NCBI RefSeq assembly: GCF_002151125.1
Contig: NZ_MDJZ01000015.1
Span: forward strand, 62,001 to 126,000
From: Clavibacter michiganensis
Lineage (GTDB): Bacteria; Actinomycetota; Actinomycetes; Actinomycetales; Microbacteriaceae
Length of the DNA: 64,000 bases
Direction of reading: 5' to 3'
Under the pieces are notes generated by a model. It worked only from the letters and a program-made list of their open reading frames with translations, was not told the origin of the DNA and made no database searches. Both the position numbers and the translations under genes were made by a program. Below are positions 15,971-23,729 of the stretch, piece after piece (positions within the stretch are counted from its first letter, which is position 1; each line of letters starts with the position of its first letter).

Positions 15971-17203
15971 TCACCGGTCGGCGGGGTTGTCCACTACGCA
16001 GTCGATGGTGATCAGGAGGCTCGTACCGCGGGTGCTCTCGGTGTGCGTGCCGACCTTGTCGATAGCATCCCACGTCGAGGGGTCCAGTCGGGTCCGGGGG
16101 AGACCCGTCGTCGTGATGACGATGGGCACCACGGCGCGACGCAGCGGCACGGGCTGCGCGCCGGGCGGCCGTCCGCGGAGCGGGCCGAGGGCGAGCTGCA
16201 CCGACACCTCGGGCACGCCGTTGCGCCGCTCCGTCGACGTGAGCAGGAGCCAGACCGCCGAGAGCAGGCCGTCGCGCTGGCGCCGGTCGAGGAGCCCCGC
16301 CAGCGCGCTCGGGTCGCTGAGCGTGACGTCCGGTCCGAGGAACTCCGACTCCGTGATGGCGTGGTGCAGCCACGTCTCCCGTCGGCCCTCGATCAGGTGC
16401 AGCCGCAGCTCGGTGGCGAGCGACGCGGCCGTCGAGGCGGCGAGCGGCGACAGCGGCAGCGGCTCGCGCGAGTTGGCGACGTCGTCGAGGAGCTGCTCCG
16501 CCGCGAGGTCGAGGCGCGCCAGCTCCTCCGAGGCCATCATGCCGACGGCGTAGCGCGGTGCGGACACGGTGCTCTGCACGAGGACGCGGTCGAGCTCCAT
16601 CTCGGTCACGCGCCGGAAGCCGCGGACGACCGTGACGCCGAACGCCGCGGGCACCACGGCGCGGGCGATGGCGGAGATCTCGGGGGCGAGGTCGGCGGAG
16701 TGGACGGGATCCGAGAAGAGGAACACGGCGAGCAGCACCGTGCCCAGGGCGACGTCGACGGCCAGCACCTCGCGCGCCGGCCGGTACGTGACGGTGGTGA
16801 GGAGCGCCGCCCCGGCCGCGACGCCCGCGGTGGCGTGCTGCATCACGTCGCCGAGCGGCCACACCGCCGCGAGGTCGAGCGCGACCACGACGCCCAGGCC
16901 GGCGACGAAGACCACCATGAGCGGGCCGGGCATGCGGTCCCGGAGGGCGCGGATGGCACCGACGGCGGCGACGAGGAGGGCCACCAGGAGGATCCACGCG
17001 GTGGCCGTGAGCCCGGGCGACGGCATGGTCCGGTAGTCGAGGGCGAACCGGACGAGGCCGTAGCCCATGGCGATGGCGCAGACGACGGCGGATCCCGCCC
17101 CGAGGTAGCCGAGGCCGATGGACGTCGGCTGCGCGGGCGTCCCGGCGGGCATGCGGATCCGTCGGCCCTCGGGCGTCGGCGCGCCGTCCGCGCGGACGCT
17201 CAC
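15971..17203 (-). CDS. Membrane protein of unknown function, possibly a degenerate histidine kinase
   Basis: 410 residues; I do not recognise a named family. The first half has about six hydrophobic segments (from about residue 30: GLGYLGAGSAVVCAIAMGYG; to about 205). The second half is cytoplasmic and helical (ELARLDLAAEQLLDDVANS, about 225-243) and ends in a strand-rich part (GTSLLITIDCVVDN). Layout and position match a sensor kinase, but no H-box and no N, G1 or G2 ATP-binding motifs are visible. Its GTG overlaps the kinase stop codon (GTGA), so the two are translationally coupled. A decoy, modulator or scaffold for the kinase is an inference. Confidence 0.75.
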   Translation of the reverse strand: MSVRADGAPTPEGRRIRMPAGTPAQPTSIGLGYLGAGSAVVCAIAMGYGLVRFALDYRTMPSPGLTATAWILLVALLVAAVGAIRALRDRMPGPLMVVFVAGLGVVVALDLAAVWPLGDVMQHATAGVAAGAALLTTVTYRPAREVLAVDVALGTVLLAVFLFSDPVHSADLAPEISAIARAVVPAAFGVTVVRGFRRVTEMELDRVLVQSTVSAPRYAVGMMASEELARLDLAAEQLLDDVANSREPLPLSPLAASTAASLATELRLHLIEGRRETWLHHAITESEFLGPDVTLSDPSALAGLLDRRQRDGLLSAVWLLLTSTERRNGVPEVSVQLALGPLRGRPPGAQPVPLRRAVVPIVITTTGLPRTRLDPSTWDAIDKVGTHTESTRGTSLLITIDCVVDNPADR

Positions 17204-18354
17204 TTGGGCACCTCGAGGACGACCGTCGTCCCGGAGCCGGGGGAGGAGAACAGCCGGGCGTTGCCGCCCACGTCGGTGAGGCGCGCCACGACGGACTCCT
17301 TGAAGCCGAGCTTGGCCTGGTCCACGTGCGCGAGGTCGAAGCCGACGCCGGCGTCGGTGACCATGGCGCGCACGGTCGTGTCGTCGTCGGTGATCGTCAC
17401 GTGCGCCTCGGTGACGCCCGCGTGCCGCCGGACGTTCTCGAGGCACTCGGCGAGCGAGAGGAGGAAGGCGTCGAGGATGTCGCTCGGCAGCAGGACCTGC
17501 CCGGTCCCGTGCCAGCTCACCTCGAGGCCCATGCGCCCGAAGCGCTGCTTGACCGACTCCAGCGTGTTGCCGAGCACCGACTGCTCCACGGGCTCGAGCG
17601 TGTAGCCGCCCGACGCCTGCGGGGTCGGGTTCGCCCCGAGGCGGAGCTGGCGGAGGAGGCGCGCGTCGTCGGCCGCCTGCTGCCGCATCGCCTGCGGCGT
17701 GACGCCGACGCCGGAGTGCGCGAGGAGCGTGAGGGTCGCGAGCACCGTGTCGTGCAGGAGACGTGCGCCCTGGCGCCGCTGGGCCTCGAGCTCGCTCGCC
17801 ATGCGCTCGGCGCGGTGGGCCCGCCCGATGTCGGTGATGCGGCGGCCGACCCGGTGCACCGCCACGCTCAGCCAGTAGCCGAGGATCCCGGCGAGGAGCC
17901 AGCCGAACACGTGGACGAGCACGACGTACGGGAACGCGGGGGTGCCCCAGGACGTGCCGACGGCGACCACGCTGGTGAGGACGAAGGCGGCCGCCACGAC
18001 GCGGAGCCGGCCCGGTCGGATCGTCTCCAGGAGCGCGAGCGATCCGACGGCGCCCGCGGAGATGTGGGTGAGCGCCGTGAGCGACGACGCGGAGCGCCCG
18101 GCGAGCTGGGCGACGACCATGGCGGCGAGCCCGGCGACCAGGACGACGACCATCCACCGGACGCGCGCGTCGGTCCCCATCCGCCACTGGGCGACGGCCA
18201 GCACGACCAGGAGCGCGACGCTGCCGGTCGCGGCGGCGACGGGGATCTCGCCCGGGAGCAGGATGCACGCGGCGGCGACCGCGGTGAAGCTGAGTCCGTA
18301 CACGCGTCCGGTCCGCTGCAGCAGGCGCTCGCGCTCGCGCTTCATGCGATCCAT
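17200..18354 (-). CDS. Sensor histidine kinase (NarL-partner type)
   Basis: 384 residues. About five to six transmembrane segments (residues about 18-165) with little extracellular sequence, then a dimerisation helix with H-box RQGARLLHDTVLATLTLLAH and a complete HATPase domain: N-box LAECLENVRRHAG, G1 VTDAGVGFD, G2 FSSPGSGTTVVLEVP. It should phosphorylate one or both LuxR-type regulators beside it. ATG 18354 (MDRMKRERE) was chosen because the sequence before it reads into the promoter region; a -10 box TAGGAT lies about 55 nt upstream. The signal sensed is unknown; the multi-helix sensor suggests a membrane or lipid-borne cue. Confidence 0.9.
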   Translation of the reverse strand: MDRMKRERERLLQRTGRVYGLSFTAVAAACILLPGEIPVAAATGSVALLVVLAVAQWRMGTDARVRWMVVVLVAGLAAMVVAQLAGRSASSLTALTHISAGAVGSLALLETIRPGRLRVVAAAFVLTSVVAVGTSWGTPAFPYVVLVHVFGWLLAGILGYWLSVAVHRVGRRITDIGRAHRAERMASELEAQRRQGARLLHDTVLATLTLLAHSGVGVTPQAMRQQAADDARLLRQLRLGANPTPQASGGYTLEPVEQSVLGNTLESVKQRFGRMGLEVSWHGTGQVLLPSDILDAFLLSLAECLENVRRHAGVTEAHVTITDDDTTVRAMVTDAGVGFDLAHVDQAKLGFKESVVARLTDVGGNARLFSSPGSGTTVVLEVPK

Positions 18355-18409
18355 CGGGTCCCCGCTCGGAGTGCGCCGACGCCGGTGGCGTGCGCTGGGT
18401 GTGCTTCCG

Positions 18410-18415
18410 ATCCTA
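18410..18415 (-). promoter_or_regulatory. -10 box TAGGAT for the kinase operon
   Basis: TAGGAT on the minus strand, predicted start near 18403 and a leader of about 50 nt. This separates the kinase-membrane protein-regulator transcript from the upstream second regulator. Confidence 0.45.
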
Positions 18416-18514
18416 GGCGCGTCCGTCACGCCGCTGGCACGTCCGGCGGAGGCGGCGGGGCGATCCTGCGCGTGTCGTAGGATCCCCGCCATCCGGCCGG
18501 GAGGCGCCCCTGCC

Positions 18515-19195
18515 CTACTCGGGCGCGATCCAGCCGTGGCGGATGGCGTGGCGCCGCAGCAGCAGCTTGCTCCCGAGGTCCGTCCCCGCGTGCAGGTACT
18601 TGCGCCGTCCCCGCTTGATGTACGACTTGACGGTCTCCTCGGTGGTGCTCATGGCCTCGGCGACGTCGCGGATCGATCGCCCGCCCGCGTAGAGCACGAG
18701 CGCACGCTGCTCCTGCTGGCCGAGCCGCGGGTCCTCCTCGGCCTGGAAGTCCTGCATCGCCTGCTGCACGAGCGCGGACTGCCGGGGGGTGCCGTCGGCC
18801 GCGGCGTGGATGCTCGCGATCAGCTCCTCCGACGACTCGGCCTTCGGCACCACGGCGGAGGCGCCCGCGCGCATGGCGCCGTGGATGGTCGACGGGTCCG
18901 CGTGCGTGCTCAGCAGCACGGACGTGAGGCCGACGCCCGTCAGCGTGCGGATCTTCTGGGCGACCGGGACGTCGTCCCGCAGCGCGAGGTCGAGGACGAC
19001 GACGTCGAACGCGTCCGGGAACCGCTCGTCGCGCACGAGCCCGCTCCAGGTGGGGGAGGTGGCGACGACCTCGACGCCCGTGCGGGGACGGGAGAGCCGT
19101 GCGCTCAGGCCGTCGAGCAGGAGGACGTGGTCGTCGACCAGCGCCACGCGCACCCGTTGGCCATGGCCCATCGCGTGCAGCGGACGTCGGCTCAT
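18515..19195 (-). CDS. LuxR/NarL-family response regulator (second of two)
   Basis: 226 residues. Intact receiver (D21-D22, phospho-acceptor D69 in VVVLDLAL, ST in LLSTHADPS, K in VVPKAESS) and C-terminal HTH (LGQQEQRALVLYAGG ... TEETVKSYIKRGRRKY). It is a paralogue of the regulator at 15287 with the same tail (KLLLRRHAIRHGWI). It has its own promoter (-10 TATGCT at 19254-19249) and lies upstream of the kinase. ATG 19195 was chosen for the GAGGGGAG ribosome site 5 nt before it. Confidence 0.88.
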   Translation of the reverse strand: MSRRPLHAMGHGQRVRVALVDDHVLLLDGLSARLSRPRTGVEVVATSPTWSGLVRDERFPDAFDVVVLDLALRDDVPVAQKIRTLTGVGLTSVLLSTHADPSTIHGAMRAGASAVVPKAESSEELIASIHAAADGTPRQSALVQQAMQDFQAEEDPRLGQQEQRALVLYAGGRSIRDVAEAMSTTEETVKSYIKRGRRKYLHAGTDLGSKLLLRRHAIRHGWIAPE

Positions 19196-19248
19196 CGGTG
19201 CTCCCCTCGTACGCCGGCGCCCGGAGGGTGCGGCGCGCTCCCAGGGGA

Positions 19249-19254
19249 AGCATA
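19249..19254 (-). promoter_or_regulatory. -10 box TATGCT for the second response regulator
   Basis: TATGCT on the minus strand, about 47 nt of leader before the ATG at 19195, which carries a good ribosome site. Confidence 0.5.
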
Positions 19255-19315
19255 GGAACGCATGATGTCGCGGGGCGATGCCGCGAGGAGAACTCACCCC
19301 CGGACTGGGGCGCTG

Positions 19316-20527
19316 CTACGCCTCCACGTCGAGCAGGCGGGCGAGCTCGCGTCCCATGGCCTCGCTCTCGATGAGGAACCCGTCGTGGCCGTAGTCGGAG
19401 GAGATCACCACGACCTCGCCGCCGTCGACGGAGCCCGGCACGGCCCGCGCGATGAGCCGCTGGTCGGGGACGGGGAACAGCCGGTCGCTGTCGATGCCCA
19501 CCACGAGGGTCGCCGCCCGCACGCGTCCGAGCGCGGCCTCCACCCCGCCGCGGCCGCGGCCGACGTCGTGCGAGCTCATCGCGTCGATGAGGCGGATGTA
19601 GCTGGTCGCGTCGAAGCGACGCGTGAACTTGTTGCCGTGGAAGTCGAGGTACGACTCCACCGCGTACCTGCCCTCGTCGCCCATCGGGCTGATGCCGCTC
19701 TGCCACGAGCGGGAGAACCGCTGGTTCAGCTCGTCCGGGCTGCGGTAGTTGAGGAGCGCCATGCGCCGCGCGAGGGCGAGGCCGCGGTGGGGGCCTTCGC
19801 CGTCGGCCGCGTCGAGGTAGTCGCCGTCGCGGTAGGCGGGATCCATGCGGATGGCCTCGGCCTGCACGGAGTTGAGCGCGATCTGGTCGGCGCTGGCGAT
19901 GGCGGGCGCGGCGAGCACGGCCAGGCGCCGCATCCGCTCGGGGAAGCCGACGCCCCACTCGAGCGCCTGCATGCCGCCCATGGATCCGCCGACGACCGCG
20001 GCCCACACGTCGATGCCGAGCGCGTCCGCGAGGGCCACCTGCACGGCGACCTGGTCGCGGATGGTGACGTACGGGAAACGCGCCGCCCATTCGGCGCCGT
20101 CGGGCGCGAGGGAGGCGGGACCGGTCGTGCCCTGGCAGCCGCCCAGCATGTTCGGGGCGACGACGAACCAGCGGTCGGTGTCGATCGCGAGGCCGGGGCC
20201 GACGATGCCCGACCACCAGCCGCCCGTCGGCTGCCCGGGGCCGGCGGGGCCGCGGAGGTGGCTGTCGCCCGTGAGCGCGTGCAGCACCAGGACGGCGTTG
20301 CGGCCGTCGGCGTCGCGCTCGCCGAAGGTCTCGTACGCGACGCGCACCGACGGGATCCGCCCGCCCGCCTCCAGGTCGATGCCGCCCACCTGGGCGAACA
20401 GGCGGTCGGCGACGGGGTCGCCCTCGCGCCAGGCGCCGGACGCGGGCGGCCGGCCGATCAGGGAGCGGATCTGCGCGTCCGTCACGAGGCTCGACGGGAC
20501 GGTGTCCTCGGGTGTCTGCCAGTCCAT
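19316..20527 (-). CDS. metX: Homoserine O-acetyltransferase
   Basis: 403-residue alpha/beta hydrolase-fold enzyme that activates homoserine with acetyl-CoA for methionine synthesis. Seen: the nucleophile elbow GGSMGGMQALEW (Ser at about 177), the acid region GIDSDRLFP and the catalytic His in SSDYGHDGFLIE near the C-terminus, plus the signature NAVLVLHALTGDSHL. Second gene of a metY-metX operon, 41 nt after metY, so product and user of O-acetylhomoserine are made together. ATG 20527 fits the family N-terminus. Confidence 0.96.
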   Translation of the reverse strand: MDWQTPEDTVPSSLVTDAQIRSLIGRPPASGAWREGDPVADRLFAQVGGIDLEAGGRIPSVRVAYETFGERDADGRNAVLVLHALTGDSHLRGPAGPGQPTGGWWSGIVGPGLAIDTDRWFVVAPNMLGGCQGTTGPASLAPDGAEWAARFPYVTIRDQVAVQVALADALGIDVWAAVVGGSMGGMQALEWGVGFPERMRRLAVLAAPAIASADQIALNSVQAEAIRMDPAYRDGDYLDAADGEGPHRGLALARRMALLNYRSPDELNQRFSRSWQSGISPMGDEGRYAVESYLDFHGNKFTRRFDATSYIRLIDAMSSHDVGRGRGGVEAALGRVRAATLVVGIDSDRLFPVPDQRLIARAVPGSVDGGEVVVISSDYGHDGFLIESEAMGRELARLLDVEA

Positions 20528-20568
20528 CCCGATCAGTGAAGCACCCGCGACGGACGCACGTCCGAGTG

Positions 20569-21939
20569 TTACGCCCCGACCGGCCGCGGGGCCGCGAGCG
20601 ACGAGTCGATCGCCGCGTCCTTGACCCGGCGCGCGGCCCGAAGCCCGGCCGCGAGGTCCTCGAGGATGTCGTCGACGCTCTCGAGCCCGACCGAGAGGCG
20701 CACGAGCCCCGGCGTGACCCCCGCCGTGAGCTGCTGCTCGGGCGTCAGCTGCGCGTGGGTGGTCGACGCCGGGTGGATCACGAGGCTCCGCACGTCGCCG
20801 ATGTTCGCCAGGTGGCTGAACAGCTGCAGCGAGTCGACGAGCGCGCGCCCCGCGTCCACCCCGCCCTTGAGCTCGAAGGAGAGCACGGCGCCGACGCCGC
20901 GCGGCGCGTACCGGTCCGCGGCCGCGTGCCAGGGGCTGCCGGGGAGGCCCGCGTAGTAGACGTCGGCGATGTCCTCGTGCGCGTCGAGCCACTCGGCCAC
21001 CGCCTGCGCGTTCTGCACGTGCCGCTCGATCCGGAGGCTCAGCGTCTCGATGCCCTGGATGAGCTGCCACGCGCTCGCCGGGGCGATGGACGCGCCGAGG
21101 TCCCGCAGCAGCTGCACGCGCGCCTTCGTGATGTAGGCGACGCCGTCGCCCACGGCCTCGGAGTACGTGACGCCGTGGTACGACGGGTCCGGCGCGGTGA
21201 GGCCCGGGAAGCGCTCGCCGTGCTGCGACCACGGGAACCGTCCGCCGTCGACGACCAGACCGCCGATGACCGTGCCGTGCCCGCCCAGGAACTTCGTCGC
21301 CGAGTGCACGACGACGTCCGCCCCGTGCTCGAACGGGCGGATGAGGTACGGCGTCGCGATCGTGTTGTCCACGATGAGCGGCACGCCCGCCTCGTGCGCC
21401 ACGTCGGCGACGGCGCGGATGTCGAGGATGTTGATGCGCGGGTTGCCGATCGTCTCCGCGAAGAGGAGCTTCGTGTTCGGCCGCACCGCGCGGGCCCATG
21501 CCGCGGGGTCGTCCTGGTCCTCGACGAACGTCGTCTCGATGCCGAGCTTCGCGAGCGTGTACTTGAAGAGGTTGTAGGTGCCGCCGTAGATCGACGAGCT
21601 CGAGACGATGTGGTCGCCCGCCTGCGCGATGTTGAGGACGGCGAAGGTCGAGGCCGACTGCCCGGAGGCGACGAGGAGCGCGGCCGTGCCGCCCTCGAGC
21701 GCGGCGATGCGCTCCTCCACCACGGCCTGCGTCGGGTTCATGATGCGCGTGTAGATGTTGCCGGGCTGCGCCAGCGCGAACAGGTCCTGCGCGTGCTGGG
21801 AGTCGTCGAACACGTAGGACGTGGTCTGGTAGATCGGCGTCGCGCGCGCGTGGGTGGTCGGATCCGGCGCCGCCCCCGCGTGGATCTGCTGCGTCTCGAA
21901 GCGCCAGCCCGCTGCCCGGTCCTCGTCGTGGTCGCTCAT
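20569..21939 (-). CDS. metY: O-acetylhomoserine aminocarboxypropyltransferase (sulfhydrylase)
   Basis: 456-residue PLP enzyme of the Cys/Met-metabolism family that makes homocysteine directly from O-acetylhomoserine and sulfide. Seen: the N-terminal FETQQIHAGAAPDPTTHARA, SSSIYGGTYNLFKYTL and the PLP lysine in VVHSATKFLGGHGTVIGG. First gene of the operon with metX. ATG 21939 has GAGGGAAGG about 7 nt upstream. The leader is about 45 nt, too short for a SAM riboswitch, so regulation is probably at the promoter. Confidence 0.96.
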   Translation of the reverse strand: MSDHDEDRAAGWRFETQQIHAGAAPDPTTHARATPIYQTTSYVFDDSQHAQDLFALAQPGNIYTRIMNPTQAVVEERIAALEGGTAALLVASGQSASTFAVLNIAQAGDHIVSSSSIYGGTYNLFKYTLAKLGIETTFVEDQDDPAAWARAVRPNTKLLFAETIGNPRINILDIRAVADVAHEAGVPLIVDNTIATPYLIRPFEHGADVVVHSATKFLGGHGTVIGGLVVDGGRFPWSQHGERFPGLTAPDPSYHGVTYSEAVGDGVAYITKARVQLLRDLGASIAPASAWQLIQGIETLSLRIERHVQNAQAVAEWLDAHEDIADVYYAGLPGSPWHAAADRYAPRGVGAVLSFELKGGVDAGRALVDSLQLFSHLANIGDVRSLVIHPASTTHAQLTPEQQLTAGVTPGLVRLSVGLESVDDILEDLAAGLRAARRVKDAAIDSSLAAPRPVGA

Positions 21940-21988
21940 CGTCGTGCCTTCCCTCGTGCGTCGGTGCCGCCCGTGCGGGCGCACCACG

Positions 21989-22018
21989 ACAGTAGGAAGC
22001 GCCGCGGCGGCCGGTCAA
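21989..22018 (-). promoter_or_regulatory. metY-metX promoter, TTGACC-N18-TACTGT
   Basis: A clear -35 TTGACC (22018-22013) and -10 TACTGT (21994-21989) with an 18-nt spacer, the most complete housekeeping promoter in the window. Predicted start near 21983. Confidence 0.7.
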
Positions 22019-22061
22019 CGCGGCCCGTCGCGGGGCGTAACCCGCGGGCGCCCGCGTTCCC

Positions 22062-22067
22062 TACGCT
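22062..22067 (+). promoter_or_regulatory. -10 box TACGCT, leaderless SDR gene
   Basis: TACGCT ends 6 nt before the ATG at 22074. Confidence 0.6.
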
Positions 22068-22073
22068 GGGGTC

Positions 22074-22871
22074 ATGTCCAGCAGCAAGAGGGTCGTCGTC
22101 ACGGGTGCGAGCTCGGGGATCGGCGCCGCCACCGTCCGCATGTTCCGGAGCCGGGGGTGGGACGTCGTCGCCGTCGCCCGCCGCGAGGACCGTCTGCGCG
22201 CGCTCGCCGAGGAGACCGGCGCCGCGTACGCCGTCGCCGACCTCACGGTGCAGGCCGACGTCGACGCCCTCCGCGACCACCTCCGCGAGACGGGCGACGT
22301 GCACGCCCTCGTGAACAACGCCGGGGGAGCCGTCGGCACCGACTCGGTCGAGGCCGGCTCGCCGGAGGACTGGGCCTGGATGTACGAGATCAACGTCCTC
22401 GCCGTGAAGCGGGTGACGAGCGCGCTCCTGCCGCTCCTCCGCGCCGGCGTGTCCGCGGGCGGCAGCGCGGACATCGTCACGGTCAGCTCGATCGCCGCGC
22501 ACGTGCCCTACGAGGGCGGCGGCGGGTACAACGCGGCGAAGGCCGCCGCTCACGCCATGCTCGGCGTGCTCCGCCTCGAGCTGGCGGGGGAGCCCATCCG
22601 CGTGATCGAGATCGCGCCCGGCCAGGTGCGCACGGAGGAGTTCTCGCTCGTGCGCTTCCGCGGCGACAGCGCGAAGGCGGACGCGGTGTACGACGGCGTC
22701 CCGGGACCGCTGACCGCGGAGGACGTGGCGGAGGCGATCGTCCACGCCGTGGAGCTGCCGCCGCACGTGAACGTCGACCTGCTCTCCCTCAAGCCCGTGG
22801 CGCAGGCCGCGCCGCACAAGCTGATCCGGCGGCCGCTCGCGGTGCGCGAGGAGTTGACCGACCGCGGCTGA
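22074..22871 (+). CDS. Short-chain dehydrogenase/reductase
   Basis: 265-residue classical SDR with an NAD(P)-binding Rossmann fold. Seen: TGASSGIGAATV (residues 11-22), the structural NNAGG, the catalytic Ser in TVSSIAAHVPYEGG, and Y-x-x-x-K in GYNAAKAAAH. The basic residues after the second strand (ARREDRLR) favour NADP. It resembles YdfG/serine 3-dehydrogenase-like reductases; the substrate is not assignable. Divergent from metY and convergent with the TetR gene, which might regulate it but shares no promoter with it. Confidence 0.88.
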   Translation: MSSSKRVVVTGASSGIGAATVRMFRSRGWDVVAVARREDRLRALAEETGAAYAVADLTVQADVDALRDHLRETGDVHALVNNAGGAVGTDSVEAGSPEDWAWMYEINVLAVKRVTSALLPLLRAGVSAGGSADIVTVSSIAAHVPYEGGGGYNAAKAAAHAMLGVLRLELAGEPIRVIEIAPGQVRTEEFSLVRFRGDSAKADAVYDGVPGPLTAEDVAEAIVHAVELPPHVNVDLLSLKPVAQAAPHKLIRRPLAVREELTDRG

Positions 22872-22904
22872 GCCCGCGCGCCGGGGCGGACGCGGAGAGC
22901 CGAG

Positions 22905-23600
22905 TCAGGCCGCGGGAGCCGAGGCGACGGCGGGGACGTCCGGCAGGGGTCCGGTGAGGAAGCCCTGCACGACGGGCCCGTGCAGCGCGACGACCGTCTC
23001 GCGCGACATGCTCGCGATGGGCTCCATGCGCCAGATGTACCGGGTGATGGCGATGCCGCCGAGCGCGGCGCCGACGAGCGAGTTGCGGATGTCGACCTCA
23101 TCGGCCGGGGTCCCCTCGGGCAGGGCGCCCATCCAGTGCTGCGGTGCCGCCTCCGAGAAGCGCTTGTACGCGGTGCTGTCGTGGTCGGAGGTGACGGTGA
23201 CCCAGCGCATGATGGTCGACCCGACCGGGTGCTCCCACGTGTGCAGGGCCGCGTCGACGAGCGCCGCACCGCGCTCCTCGACGGGCAGCTCGCGGATCCG
23301 GACGTAGGGGGCGATGAGGTCGTCGGAGGGGCGGAGCGCCTCCTCGAGCAGGGCCTCGAGGGAGCCGAAGTAGTAGCGGACGAGGCTCGGGTCGACGCCC
23401 GCGGCGGCGGCGATGCGGCGGGCGCTCACGCGGTCGGCGCCGGACTCGATGAAGAGCATGCGGGCCGCCTCGATGATGCTGGCCCGGGCGTCGCCGGAGG
23501 TGCGGGGGCCGCGACGACGGGGCCCTGCCTCGTCCCCTCCGCTGGTGGATGCATCGAGCTCGTGCGCCAGTACGGCCATGGGGCGTCCCTCTCGTGTCAT
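22905..23600 (-). CDS. TetR-family transcriptional regulator
   Basis: 231 residues. N-terminal HTH of TetR type (ASIIEAARMLFIESGADRVSARRIAAAAGVDPSLVRYYFGS) after a basic, Gly/Arg-rich lead, then a ligand-binding domain with HTWEHPVGSTIMRW. Two in-frame starts are possible. ATG 23600 (MTREGRP...) lies 8 nt after a -10 box TACGGT (leaderless), and ATG 23579 has the ribosome site GAGAGGGA. I give the longer form; the shorter loses 7 residues outside the DNA-binding domain. Target unknown; it diverges from terC, the natural candidate. Confidence 0.85.
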   Translation of the reverse strand: MTREGRPMAVLAHELDASTSGGDEAGPRRRGPRTSGDARASIIEAARMLFIESGADRVSARRIAAAAGVDPSLVRYYFGSLEALLEEALRPSDDLIAPYVRIRELPVEERGAALVDAALHTWEHPVGSTIMRWVTVTSDHDSTAYKRFSEAAPQHWMGALPEGTPADEVDIRNSLVGAALGGIAITRYIWRMEPIASMSRETVVALHGPVVQGFLTGPLPDVPAVASAPAA

Positions 23601-23608
23601 GAGCGACC

Positions 23609-23614
23609 ACCGTA
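23609..23614 (-). promoter_or_regulatory. -10 box TACGGT for the TetR gene
   Basis: TACGGT on the minus strand ends 8 nt before the upstream in-frame ATG at 23600. Confidence 0.45.
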
Positions 23615-23651
23615 ACCGCGGGCCGGCGGCCGGATGCCCCGGATGGGGGAA

Positions 23652-23683
23652 TTGTGAACAACCCGTCGGCCGCCATGTAGTTT
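23652..23683 (+). promoter_or_regulatory. terC promoter region with TTGTGAACAA palindrome and -10 TAGTTT
   Basis: TTGTGAACAA (23652-23661) is a 10-bp inverted repeat, TTGT-GA-ACAA, a plausible operator. TAGTTT (23678-23683) is the best -10. The leader to the GTG is only about 40 nt, with no room for a yybP-ykoY manganese riboswitch. Confidence 0.35.
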
Positions 23684-23729
23684 CGTCGAGGCATGTCCGT
23701 GCCGTCCCCGTGCTGCAGAAAGCCTCCGC

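Noticed and set aside
18477-18483. TAGGAT on the plus strand as a promoter
   Set aside because: No start codon or ORF follows at any reasonable distance on that strand; it is one of the frequent GGATCC contexts.
21940-21985. SAM riboswitch before metY
   Set aside because: A leader of about 45 nt with one small stem is too short; a complete promoter explains the region.
21984-21987. GTG codons just after the metY -10 as a longer metY start
   Set aside because: They lie 1-4 nt from the -10, too close to be transcribed reliably, and the added residues are unlike MetY; the ATG with a strong ribosome site fits better.
23684-23729. yybP-ykoY manganese riboswitch before terC
   Set aside because: The leader is about 40 nt and lacks the riboswitch loops.
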